NCBI GenBank assembly: GCA_035632215.1
Contig: DASQHF010000160.1
Span: 1 to 15,867 of the forward strand
Source of the DNA: CAIYRG01 sp035632215
GTDB taxonomy: Bacteria > Pseudomonadota > Alphaproteobacteria > Micropepsales > Micropepsaceae
Length of the DNA: 15,867 nucleotides
Direction: 5' to 3'
Position 1 is the first letter of the stretch. Each line of letters begins with the position of its first letter. This document shows positions 1-6,825 of this stretch, in pieces. The translations under genes were made by a program, and so were the position numbers. The notes beneath the pieces are model-generated. The model searched no databases, had not been told where the DNA came from, and saw nothing but the letters and a program-made list of their open reading frames with translations.

Positions 1-59
1 AACAGCCGCGCAATGAACTTCAGTCGCTCATCCATGGGTTCACACACCTTCCAGGGCAT
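1..59 (-). CDS. IS481-family transposase, N-terminal fragment (partial)
   Basis: The minus strand from ATG at 59-57 reads MPWKVCEPMDERLKFIARL before the window ends. The N-terminus MPWK-C--MDERL-F-ARLL is typical of IS481-type DDE transposases, where it leads into a helix-turn-helix domain; the HTH and DDE domain are not visible here. The second ATG (35-33) has GGAAGG 11 bases upstream and could be an alternative start. Whether the full transposase is intact cannot be judged. Confidence 0.62.
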   Translation of the reverse strand, partial: MPWKVCEPMDERLKFIARL

Positions 60-117
60 TTTGCGTCCCCCGCAAAAGGCCCGATTGTGTTACCCATGTG
101 TCCGGAATGAAGTGTCA
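1..117 (-). mobile_element. IS481-like insertion sequence, 5' end only (runs off left edge)
   Basis: Read on the minus strand, this stretch is the upstream end of an insertion sequence. It has a terminal region around 85-117 (minus strand TGACACTTCATTCCGGACAC, then ATGGGTAACACA), a short leader, and a transposase start at 59 that leaves the window. The terminal sequence and the N-terminal residues resemble common proteobacterial IS481-family elements; this is from memory of the family, not a search. The exact outer boundary, the other inverted repeat and any target duplication cannot be determined because the rest of the element is outside the window. Confidence 0.6.
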
Positions 118-220
118 CCCTTCTCTCAGGAAGGGCATTGAAGAGGGCATCAGAGCACAGCGTCCAGTTTCCAAAACACAGCGGCGCGCCAACGAAGCGT
201 CGGGTTCCTGGGAGGACATC

Positions 221-1591
221 GTGTCGACCGTCGCTGCAAGCGGATACCGGGCCGAGCCCCTAAAGAAGACGCAAAGCCTCGCCTTCATCATCAGCGCTTC
301 GTCCGGCGGCACGCTCATCGAGTGGTACGATTTCTTCCTTTACGGCGTCCTCGCGATCTTCTTCGCCGGGCACTTCTTCCCCGGCGACATGAAGAACGGC
401 TTCCTTTATTCGCTGGGCATCTTCTGGACCGGCTTTGTCGTGCGACCTTTGGGCGCGGTCATCTTCGGATATCTCGGCGATCTCATCGGCCGCAAATACA
501 CCTTCATGCTGACGCTCGGGCTCATGGGATCATCCACCTTCCTCGTCGGCTGCTTGCCGACCTATGCCGAGGTCGGCTGGCTCGCGCCCGCGCTTCTCGT
601 CGCCTGCCGCATGGTCCAGGGGCTGGCGCTCGGCGGACAGTATGGCGGCGCCGCGACCTTCATCGCCGAGCATGCGCCCGACGGCGAACGCGGCTTCTAC
701 ACGAGCTGGCTTCAGACGACGGCAACGATGGGCATTGTCGCCGCGCTCCTCGTGATCATGGCATTTCGTCTCGGCATGGGCGATCAGGCCTTCGGCGATT
801 ATGGCTGGCGCTTTCCGTTCATGTTCTCGGCGCTCTTGGTGATCCTCTCCGCCTACTTGAGGCTCAAGCTCGGCGAGTCGCCCTTGTTCCGGCGCTTGAA
901 AGAGATGGGCAAGGCGTCATCGAGCCCGATGCGCGATGCTTATGGCAACGGCCGCAATTGGCGGCTCATTCTGCTCGCGCTGTTCGGTTTCACTGCGCCT
1001 GCGAGCGTCGTCTGGTACACGAGCCAGTTCTACGTCCTCGCCTACATGCAGACGGTGCTGATGGTGCCCTATGTCACCGTCTATCTGGTGATGATCACGG
1101 CGCTTACGCTCTCGGTGCCGTTCTTCCTCTTCTTCGGCTGGCTGTCGGACAGAATCGGCCGGCGAGTCATCATGACGAGCGGCTTCGTGTTGGCCGTTCT
1201 CTCCTATTGGCCGGTGTTCCGGCTGATGGGCGAGGTCAAAGACAGCCCGCTGCTCCTGACCGCGCTTGTCGGCTATCTGATGGTCCTCGTCACGATTACC
1301 TATGCGCCATTGGCCGCGTTCTTGATCGAGCTATTCCCGGCGCGCATCCGCTATTCGTGCCTGTCGGTGCCCTATCACATCGGCACCGGCGTGTTCGGCG
1401 GCGGCGTGCCGTTCATCGCGACGGCGCTTGCTACCACGTTCACCGGGATTCCGCTGATTGGGCTTGCCTATCCAGTCGTAATCGTCGGGATCGGCGTCGC
1501 CGTCTCGACGCTGGGGTTGCGCCAAGAGACGCACCAGGTGCGGATCTGGGATGAAGTCGCGGAGCCCGCGGTGTCGCCGGCCACATCCTGA
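221..1591 (+). CDS. MFS transporter of the metabolite:H+ symporter (MHS) family
   Basis: Inner-membrane secondary transporter of 456 residues, likely importing an organic acid or zwitterion with protons. Residues 34-38 (EWYDF) lie in the TM1 motif shared by ProP, KgtP and ShiA relatives. The MFS loop motif appears twice, as GYLGDLIGRK (83-92) between TM2 and TM3 and as GWLSDRIGRR in the second half. GGQYGGAATFIAEHAP is the typical MHS TM4/5 stretch, and about twelve hydrophobic segments are readable. The GTG at 221 is chosen as start because GGAGG at 211-215 lies five bases upstream. The frame stays open to an ATG at 98, but that ATG lies inside the IS terminus and the added 41 residues are polar and unlike the family. 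The family does not reveal the substrate, and no metabolic gene is coupled to it. Confidence 0.9.
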   Translation: MSTVAASGYRAEPLKKTQSLAFIISASSGGTLIEWYDFFLYGVLAIFFAGHFFPGDMKNGFLYSLGIFWTGFVVRPLGAVIFGYLGDLIGRKYTFMLTLGLMGSSTFLVGCLPTYAEVGWLAPALLVACRMVQGLALGGQYGGAATFIAEHAPDGERGFYTSWLQTTATMGIVAALLVIMAFRLGMGDQAFGDYGWRFPFMFSALLVILSAYLRLKLGESPLFRRLKEMGKASSSPMRDAYGNGRNWRLILLALFGFTAPASVVWYTSQFYVLAYMQTVLMVPYVTVYLVMITALTLSVPFFLFFGWLSDRIGRRVIMTSGFVLAVLSYWPVFRLMGEVKDSPLLLTALVGYLMVLVTITYAPLAAFLIELFPARIRYSCLSVPYHIGTGVFGGGVPFIATALATTFTGIPLIGLAYPVVIVGIGVAVSTLGLRQETHQVRIWDEVAEPAVSPATS

Positions 1592-1740
1592 TATTCCAAC
1601 CGCTTACGCCACGTTGCGGCGCCGCATGCGTGCAATCGGACATTCTTGCTTTACGAGCGGTTAAGCGGCTCCTCCGGTTCCATGCGGGCGCTGACGAGGA
1701 ACCAGGCACAATGGAGGCTGCGGGATTGTCGAGGTGCCCC

Positions 1741-2088
1741 ATGCGTTTCGTATACGCACTCATCTTCCTCGCCTACGCGACTGCGATCATCTGGGAAGGC
1801 GTGCTGTTCGGCAGCTTCAATTGGTTGTCGCTGGCGTGCCTGTCCATCGCCACCGGCATGGGCGTGCTCTTCCTTCGCGGATGGGCGACGCTCGCGGCAA
1901 TAGGGACAAGCGCGGTCACGCTTGCCATCTGGGTAGCGGAAGTCGGAAGCGGCGCCTGGCCGCACTCGGACTTCACCTCCAACGGCATGGCTGTCGTGTG
2001 GTCGCTGTTCTGGATCTGGTGCCCGATCACGGTACACCGGCTGGTGCGCGATCATCGCAACGCACTTCATCGCTCGGCAGCGGCGTGA
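1741..2088 (+). CDS. Small integral membrane protein, about four TM segments
   Basis: A 115-residue protein not assigned to a known family. Hydrophobic stretches at about 3-22, 25-45, 47-67 and 82-99 suggest four membrane helices with a basic C-terminal tail (HRLVRDHRNALHR). The ATG at 1741 is preferred because GAGG at 1731-1734 is six bases upstream; an in-frame ATG at 1711 would add ten residues. Its stop overlaps the GTG start of the next gene (GTGA at 2085-2088), which suggests translational coupling. The 149-base gap after the transporter shows no clear terminator. Confidence 0.7.
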   Translation: MRFVYALIFLAYATAIIWEGVLFGSFNWLSLACLSIATGMGVLFLRGWATLAAIGTSAVTLAIWVAEVGSGAWPHSDFTSNGMAVVWSLFWIWCPITVHRLVRDHRNALHRSAAA

Positions 2089-2354
2089 ACCTGCCCTTCC
2101 GTCGCAGGCGCCGCTGGTTTCAGAAGCGCCGGCGCCGGGGGATGTTCGTGATGGGACTTGCCTCGGGCCTTGCTCTGTCCGGGTTTACGCAGCTCAGCAC
2201 GTCGCACGCCTTTGAAGGCGGCCGGTTCCTCGAAGCGGACCTCGAATGCGCTGACTTTTCCTCGCAAGCGCTCGTACAACGCGTTTACGAGGCACGCCGG
2301 CCATTGGGTCTGCATCGCGACAGCGGAGACATTAGCTGCGAACAGGTGCAGTAA
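2085..2354 (+). CDS. Small exported protein with degenerate Excalibur-like domain
   Basis: An 89-residue protein if started at GTG 2085, or 70 residues from ATG 2142 (preceded by a G-rich stretch). From the GTG, the N-terminus is very basic, with RRRRRWFQKRRRRG ahead of a hydrophobic run and a possible signal-peptidase site after STSHA. RRWFQK resembles a twin-arginine export motif (inference). The mature part, D-EC-DFSSQ--VQRVY and ending GLHRDSGDISCE, follows the Excalibur layout of two cysteines and a C-terminal D-x-D-x-D-G loop before CE. The loop is altered: H replaces the first Asp and the last acidic ligand is shifted, so calcium binding may be weak or lost. It overlaps the upstream membrane-protein gene by 4 bp and converges on the next gene with a 4-bp gap. 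Confidence 0.68.
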   Translation: MNLPFRRRRRWFQKRRRRGMFVMGLASGLALSGFTQLSTSHAFEGGRFLEADLECADFSSQALVQRVYEARRPLGLHRDSGDISCEQVQ

Positions 2355-2358
2355 CCGA

Positions 2359-4197
2359 TCAATGCTCGTTCGCAGTGTCGCGCAACTGGCTTGCGGGCCA
2401 GTAGAGGCGTAGCGCGCGGCGTTTCCACCAGGTCCCTTTGGCGCGCTCGTCGGCGCTCGCGTAGGTGTAATCATAGAACTGCGCTCGGATGTAGCGCGGC
2501 GGCGCGTCGGGGAATGGGTTCGAGGCAAGGAGCGCGAGCACGTCGGGCTGATTCTCCAGCAGCCTCCTCAAGAATTTCTGAAACCAGGAAAGGCCTTCCG
2601 GCTGTTCCAGCGCGGCAAACCACATCTGCCAGTCGAGGCGGGGCTGATGCGGGATGTTCCACGGCGGCACTTTGGTGAGATCGCCGGGCTTGTAGCGGAA
2701 GCCATATTCTTTCCAGTCCGTGCCGTCGTTCGAGCCCTCGATGACGATTTCGTCGCGCTCCGTCGTCATGATCGCAAACAGACCGTAGCCGCTGACGATG
2801 TGGATGGGCTCGATCAGCTCATCGATCGCGAGTGCCAGCGCCGGCGGCCTGCCGCCGAAGCGCCAATCCATCTCGACAAGCGAAGCGAAGACGATGAGGC
2901 AGGTAAGCGCACCCACTGCGTAGCGCGTGACCCGTTTGGGCCGAATAGCTGGCGCGCGCCGCGAAACGAATCCCTTCACCCGCTGCGGCAGGATTTTCTC
3001 GAGCGCCTGGTCGTCGAACAGCACGAGGCAGAGCAGCATCGTCTGGAGATTGAACCAGTTGTAATTGCCGGTGACGAAGATGAGCATCTCCAAAAGGAGC
3101 GTTCCGAATGCCGCGACAAAACGAATGCGCCGCGGGAAAAAGATGAAGAACGGGAGCACGAGCTCGATGAAGAAGGTCGCCGCGGTCGCGAACTTCAGGA
3201 ACGACGCCGGCAGCTGCGCCGCGTACCAGGCGAGCGGGGTGGGCAGCGGCTGGGTGAGGAAATGATAGGAGAGCGCGGTCAAGCCCCACCAATTGGGATC
3301 GCCGCTCGAAAGCTTCACCACGCCCGACATGAACATGAAACGGAACAGGAGCCAGCGTAGAAGCCAGATGCCGGGCTTGCGCGAGTAGCTCAAAACGAGC
3401 GCCAGGAATCCCGCTTCCAAGAGGAACACGTCCCATTGGAAGTTCATGAAGTCCTGGCCGGCGTAGAGAAGCGAGAGATAAAGCGCGAAGAGCAGGAACA
3501 GAGAGAGGCGCGGGAGCACGTTGACGAACAGGAGCAGCGACAGGCCCACGCCCGCCCAGCACACCGCTTCGATCATGAGATCGCTCGAGGAAAGCCAGAA
3601 CACCATCGGCAGGACGAAATAACGCGCGGCACCTATGCGCGCCGTCTCTCCATTGACGAAGTCGGCAAGCGGCAGGATGCCGTGGCTGCCGATGAGGCCT
3701 AACGCTTGCACGCCGAAGGACGCGAACGCCGCAAGATAAACAAGGGCGAAGAGGCGCAGGAACAGCCAAGAGATAAGCTCGTAACGCGGCGGCTCGAGCT
3801 CAGGACCCCAAAGGGCGCGGCTGATGCCGTAAAAGAATTCGCGGCGGCGCGAGATGACGGTGTAGGCGATCTCGGTGAAGTCGTCGAAGCCCGGCAAGTT
3901 TCGGTAGAGCGCGAGCCACAGGCGCTTACCCCCATGAGCAAGCACGCGAAAGCTCGCTTCCGCGTTGCTCGCGACCCTGCCGCTGGGCGCGATGTACTGG
4001 ACGCCGCGCTTGAAGGCCTCGAGCGGGATTTGCGGGTATCGCGGCGCGACTTCTTGATAAGGCGCGTAGTCGACTTGATCGCGCGTCAGCCGGCGCCAGT
4101 AGCGCACCCAGTAATTGCAGAAGCCGCAATCGCCGTCATACACGAGCACGGGCTTTGACGGCGCCGGGGCTATGGATTCGATGTGCGGGTTGCCCAC
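2359..4197 (-). CDS. DCC1-like thiol-disulfide domain fused to lipase maturation factor family membrane protein
   Basis: A 612-residue two-domain protein. Residues about 16-125 form a DCC1/DUF393-type domain with YDGDCGFC (20-27), whose C24 and C27 make a CxxC redox pair. From about 140 onward it is a polytopic membrane protein of the lipase maturation factor family: FQWDVFLLEAGF (253-264), the R-LLFR-MFMSGVVKL-SGD-WW stretch (281-304), and GNYNWFNL (377-384). In animals LMF1 helps fold secreted lipases in the ER; bacterial homologues are poorly characterised. The C-terminal 150 residues (about 460 on) form a soluble domain rich in Trp and Tyr. The start is GTG at 4197, the furthest upstream standard start before an in-frame stop, but no good ribosome site precedes it; GTG at 4146 is an alternative. 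A role in disulfide-linked folding of exported proteins is inference. Confidence 0.87.
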   Translation of the reverse strand: MGNPHIESIAPAPSKPVLVYDGDCGFCNYWVRYWRRLTRDQVDYAPYQEVAPRYPQIPLEAFKRGVQYIAPSGRVASNAEASFRVLAHGGKRLWLALYRNLPGFDDFTEIAYTVISRRREFFYGISRALWGPELEPPRYELISWLFLRLFALVYLAAFASFGVQALGLIGSHGILPLADFVNGETARIGAARYFVLPMVFWLSSSDLMIEAVCWAGVGLSLLLFVNVLPRLSLFLLFALYLSLLYAGQDFMNFQWDVFLLEAGFLALVLSYSRKPGIWLLRWLLFRFMFMSGVVKLSSGDPNWWGLTALSYHFLTQPLPTPLAWYAAQLPASFLKFATAATFFIELVLPFFIFFPRRIRFVAAFGTLLLEMLIFVTGNYNWFNLQTMLLCLVLFDDQALEKILPQRVKGFVSRRAPAIRPKRVTRYAVGALTCLIVFASLVEMDWRFGGRPPALALAIDELIEPIHIVSGYGLFAIMTTERDEIVIEGSNDGTDWKEYGFRYKPGDLTKVPPWNIPHQPRLDWQMWFAALEQPEGLSWFQKFLRRLLENQPDVLALLASNPFPDAPPRYIRAQFYDYTYASADERAKGTWWKRRALRLYWPASQLRDTANEH

Positions 4198-4332
4198 GGC
4201 ACAACTATGCAGGAGGTTGCGCCGGTGTCCAGATTGGCGCGCTCAACTCTGCGCCTCCTGTGTTTCTAGGTTGATGCCCTCCCTTCAAGGCGCGCTTTCA
4301 GGATAGGATGGCGGCGCCGCGGAGGTGTTTCC
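4198..4332. promoter_or_regulatory. Divergent promoter region between the DCC1-LMF gene and the first YGDSVGHYEGD gene
   Basis: This 135-base region must hold both promoters. On the plus strand TAGGAT (4304-4309) is a plausible -10 element, followed by GCGGCG and then a strong GGAGGT ribosome site (4321-4326), six bases before ATG 4333. No convincing -35 was found at the standard distance. No minus-strand promoter could be assigned. Confidence 0.4.
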
Positions 4333-5175
4333 ATGTCCAAGCTTTTCTCGGGACTTGTTTGTGCGCTTGCCATCCTTAGCCCCGCGCTTGCGGCCGAGGG
4401 CGGCGGACAAAAGGTACCGAACTTCGCGCCAAGCAGCGACACCGCGTGGATCCCAGCGCGTCCCGCGGGCGACGATTTCATGCCGCCCGAGAACGGGCCG
4501 GGCCCGGTCGTATCGGCGAAGGATCATCCTTACATCCCGAACGGTCAGGGCCGGGTGAGCTACCGCGTCGCCGACCTTTCCAATCCGATCCTCCAACCTT
4601 GGGCCGCGGAACGGATGAAGAAGCCGAACGAAGAGGTGCTCGCGGGCAAGGTCCCGTTCACCGCCGACTCGCGCTGCTGGCCAGGCGGGGTTCCCAATTT
4701 CGACATCTATGCGCGGGTGCGGCCGATCTTCTTCCTTCAGACGGAGAAAGAGGTGACGATCCTCGAAGAGTCCGACATGCAGGTACGGCACATCTATCTG
4801 AACGTGCCGCATTCGAAGGACCGGGCGCCGTCCTGGTACGGGGATTCGGTCGGGCATTACGAAGGCGACGAGCTCGTCGTCGACACGGTCGGCTTGAACG
4901 ACAAGACCTTCGTCGATTCCTATCGCACGCCGCATACGACTCAGCTGCATGTCGTCGAGCGCTTCAAGATGCTCGACGGCGGAAAGACGCTCGAGGTGAA
5001 GATCACGGTCGAGGATCCAGGCGCGTTCACCACGCCCTGGTCGGCGCGCCAGCGCTGGAAGCGCCGCGAAGGCGACACGATCATCGAGCTGATCTGCGCG
5101 GAAAATCCGACCGACTTTTTCAACAACGAAAATGTCGCTGGGCCGATTCCAGAGGCCGCGAAAGCGGATTTTTGA
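4333..5175 (+). CDS. Secreted protein of the YGDSVGHYEGD family, paralogue 1 (subtype A)
   Basis: A 280-residue protein of unknown function. A signal peptide is clear (MSKLFSGLVCALAILSPALA, cleavage after residue 20), so it is probably periplasmic or secreted. The signature WYGDSVGHYEGDELVVDT spans 168-185, followed by TPH--QLHVVERF (199-211) and TVEDPGAFTTPW (225-236). Two cysteines, C115 in RCWPGG and C255 in ICAEN, are in places conserved among the window's paralogues and could form a disulfide. It ends A-D-F. Similar proteins with (R/H)-(W/Y)-EGDTLVVDT are frequent as hypothetical proteins in Acidobacteria and Proteobacteria (family knowledge). The start is certain: GGAGGT sits six bases upstream. 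Closest in layout to the truncated paralogue at the right edge. Confidence 0.88.
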   Translation: MSKLFSGLVCALAILSPALAAEGGGQKVPNFAPSSDTAWIPARPAGDDFMPPENGPGPVVSAKDHPYIPNGQGRVSYRVADLSNPILQPWAAERMKKPNEEVLAGKVPFTADSRCWPGGVPNFDIYARVRPIFFLQTEKEVTILEESDMQVRHIYLNVPHSKDRAPSWYGDSVGHYEGDELVVDTVGLNDKTFVDSYRTPHTTQLHVVERFKMLDGGKTLEVKITVEDPGAFTTPWSARQRWKRREGDTIIELICAENPTDFFNNENVAGPIPEAAKADF

Positions 5176-5180
5176 AAAAG

Positions 5181-5243
5181 TTGGGAGCCGATCGAGTAGC
5201 TGACGCCTAGGGCATAGGACTTGACTACTAGCTCAGCTCCCAG
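5181..5243. repeat. Long imperfect inverted repeat after paralogue 1
   Basis: The arms 5181-5208 and 5216-5243 can pair over about 28 positions with roughly 20 Watson-Crick matches and a 7-base loop (AGGGCAT). The outer core is TGGGAGC (5182-5188) against GCTCCCA (5236-5242). It begins six bases after the stop of paralogue 1. No T-run follows, so it is not a standard intrinsic terminator; it may protect the 3' end or be a remnant of a small element. Confidence 0.5.
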
Positions 5244-5395
5244 GGCGCGAAGCTATCTTGCTCTCCTGTCGCCACGTTTGCCGCAAGTTTAGTTCCGCGA
5301 ACGGGTAGATTACGCCTACGCCGCTTGAACGCCCGCGTTGTTCGCGGCGCTCATTGATGCGAGATTACAAGTTCGAAACGAAAGGACGCTCGCGC

Positions 5396-6154
5396 ATGTC
5401 GTTGATGCTTGGGCTGGTTCGCATTGCCGCCTATGGCGCGCTTCTCCTGTTCGCCGGGCGCGCGGACGCGGCCGAGATCAAGATGATCGCGTCGAACGCG
5501 GTCAAGGAGACCTATCTTCAGCTACTGCCGGGGTTCGAAAAGGCAAGCGGCCATCATGTGGCCGTCGGTTGGATCGGCACCGACGACGTGGTGCGGCGCA
5601 TCGGCGGCGGAGAAGTCGCCGATGTCGTGATCGCGCCCTCCTTCACCATCGACGATCTGATCCGGGCGGGAAAGCTCGCGCCGGGGAGTCGCGTCGACGT
5701 CGCACATTCGATCATCGGAGTTGCGCTTCGGCCCGGGGCGCCCAAGCCCGATCTCTCCTCCGCCGAAGGCCTGAAGAAATATCTCTTGAGCGTGAAGTCG
5801 ATCATCATCTCGGGCGGTCCGAGCGGGACCTATCTTACGGCGCTGTTCCAGCGCTGGGGCATCACGGATCAGATCAAGAGCAAGACGAAGCGGCTCGGGC
5901 CCGGCGAGTCGCCGGGCGTTGCGGTCGCGCGCGGCGACGGCGACATCGGCTTCACGCAGGTGAGCGAGCTCTTAGCGGTGAAGGGCATCGATTATCTCGG
6001 CCCCATTCCGGGCGATGTGCAGCAGGTGACGATCTTCTCGGCGGGCATCCACAAATCGGCGCCGCAGGCGGAAGCGGCACGGGCGCTGATCAGATTCGTG
6101 ACCGCGCCCGCGGCAATTCCGGTGCTCAAGAAGACAGGCCTGGAGCCGGGGTGA
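5396..6154 (+). CDS. Orphan ModA-like periplasmic substrate-binding protein
   Basis: A 252-residue protein with a signal peptide ending ADA (about residue 25, mature AEIKMIAS). The sequence follows the type II periplasmic-binding fold of molybdate-binding ModA relatives: a first strand IKMIASNAVKE, LLPGFEKASGHHV, the ADVVIAPS segment (75-82), SIIISGGPSGTYL (135-147), then GDGDIGFTQVSELL (180-193) and a C-terminal helix FVTAPAAIPVLKKTGLEPG. ATG 5396 is chosen because AAGGA (5382-5386) lies upstream and the signal peptide starts there; starts at 5354/5357 would add polar residues. No permease or ATPase gene adjoins it. Molybdate specificity is not supported; it may bind another anion or act as a sensor. 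Its stop abuts the stop of the convergent NUDIX gene. Confidence 0.82.
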   Translation: MSLMLGLVRIAAYGALLLFAGRADAAEIKMIASNAVKETYLQLLPGFEKASGHHVAVGWIGTDDVVRRIGGGEVADVVIAPSFTIDDLIRAGKLAPGSRVDVAHSIIGVALRPGAPKPDLSSAEGLKKYLLSVKSIIISGGPSGTYLTALFQRWGITDQIKSKTKRLGPGESPGVAVARGDGDIGFTQVSELLAVKGIDYLGPIPGDVQQVTIFSAGIHKSAPQAEAARALIRFVTAPAAIPVLKKTGLEPG

Positions 6155-6604
6155 CTACGCCGTGTGGGCGAGCTGGCGCGCGGATTTCACGAATTTGAGG
6201 ATCAGGCGGCGCAAGGTTGGGTGCTTGACGCGCGCGAGTGCTTCCTCGACCGAGCACCAGTGAATCTCACGCAAGTGTTTCTCCGGCCAGCTCTGGCGCT
6301 GACCGGTGACTTCCATCGGAAACACATGGACAGTGCAGAGGACGGTCTCGCCGGACTTGGTTTCCTTGTCATGCCGGAACGAGCCGAGCGGCTCGTCCGC
6401 GACCTCGCCTTCGATGCCGGCTTCCTCGAGCGCTTCCTGGGCGGCGGATTGGGCGGGCGTCAGACCGTCGACGGGCCAACCCTTGGGCACGATCCAGCGT
6501 CGCGTGTTTCGGGTGGTAATGAGCAGAATTTCGATCGCGCCCTTCGACCCCCGCCACGGGAGGACGGCGTACTGGACATTCACGCGCGATGCACTGTTAC
6601 CCAC
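6155..6604 (-). CDS. NUDIX hydrolase
   Basis: A 149-residue cytosolic protein. QYAVLPWR and ILLITTRNTRRWIVPKGWP match the entry strands of the Nudix fold, as in diphosphoinositol/dinucleoside polyphosphate-type enzymes. The Nudix box runs G42 to I64 and ends QEALEEAGI. The catalytic E57, E60 and E61 are present, but the usual Arg before the first Glu is Gln56, and the early Glu of the box is Leu. The substrate, probably a nucleoside diphosphate derivative, is unknown. The start is GTG 6604; AAGGA sits only two bases upstream, so GTG 6583 is an alternative. Convergent with the ModA-like gene, no gap between stops. Confidence 0.85.
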   Translation of the reverse strand: MGNSASRVNVQYAVLPWRGSKGAIEILLITTRNTRRWIVPKGWPVDGLTPAQSAAQEALEEAGIEGEVADEPLGSFRHDKETKSGETVLCTVHVFPMEVTGQRQSWPEKHLREIHWCSVEEALARVKHPTLRRLILKFVKSARQLAHTA

Positions 6605-6825
6605 GGTCCTTCACTCTAGCCGGGGCCACCTCGTCTCAAGAAACGCTCGGGCCCCTCAATCACGCTAATAACCCAAACGATAACAATTCGTTGCCACCGA
6701 GGCTGAATTGTGGCGCAGCTGATTCGCTTAGGCATTCTACGCCGCTCTCGGCGGCGGCCAAGCCCGGCTCTCCTCGCCCGCCGTTTTTGCTTTAGAATGC
6801 GGCGAGGCCAAGGGCGGAGGCAAAG
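6605..6825. promoter_or_regulatory. Divergent promoter region between NUDIX and paralogue 2
   Basis: This 221-base gap is locally A/T-richer around 6658-6700, which is consistent with promoter DNA. On the plus strand TAGAAT (6793-6798) is a good -10 candidate followed by GCGGCG, with GGAGG (6816-6820) five bases before ATG 6826. The standard -35 spacing shows no clear TTGACA. No RNA gene or riboswitch fold was recognised. Confidence 0.38.

Noticed and set aside
98..220. N-terminal extension of the MHS transporter from ATG 98
   Set aside because: It begins inside the IS terminus, encodes polar residues foreign to the family, and GTG 221 has an ideal GGAGG site.
322..1554. Long Arg-rich open frame on the plus strand inside the transporter gene
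   Set aside because: Composition is typical of an out-of-frame reading of GC-rich coding DNA; the MHS frame has clear motifs.
1600..1668. Inverted repeat CCGCTTA / TAAGCGG after the transporter gene
   Set aside because: Only seven pairs with a loop of about 55 bases; expected by chance at this composition.
1741..2354. Small overlapping gene pair as a toxin-antitoxin system
   Set aside because: A four-TM protein followed by an exported cysteine protein does not match known toxin-antitoxin layouts; no DNA-binding or toxin fold seen.
2647..3769. Long open frames on both strands inside the DCC1-LMF gene
   Set aside because: Arg-, Glu- and Ala-biased, no recognisable domain, fully overlapped by a gene with clear family motifs.
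5396..6154. Assignment of the ModA-like protein as the molybdate binder modA
   Set aside because: No modBC or molybdenum genes nearby, and the ligand residues cannot be verified by eye.
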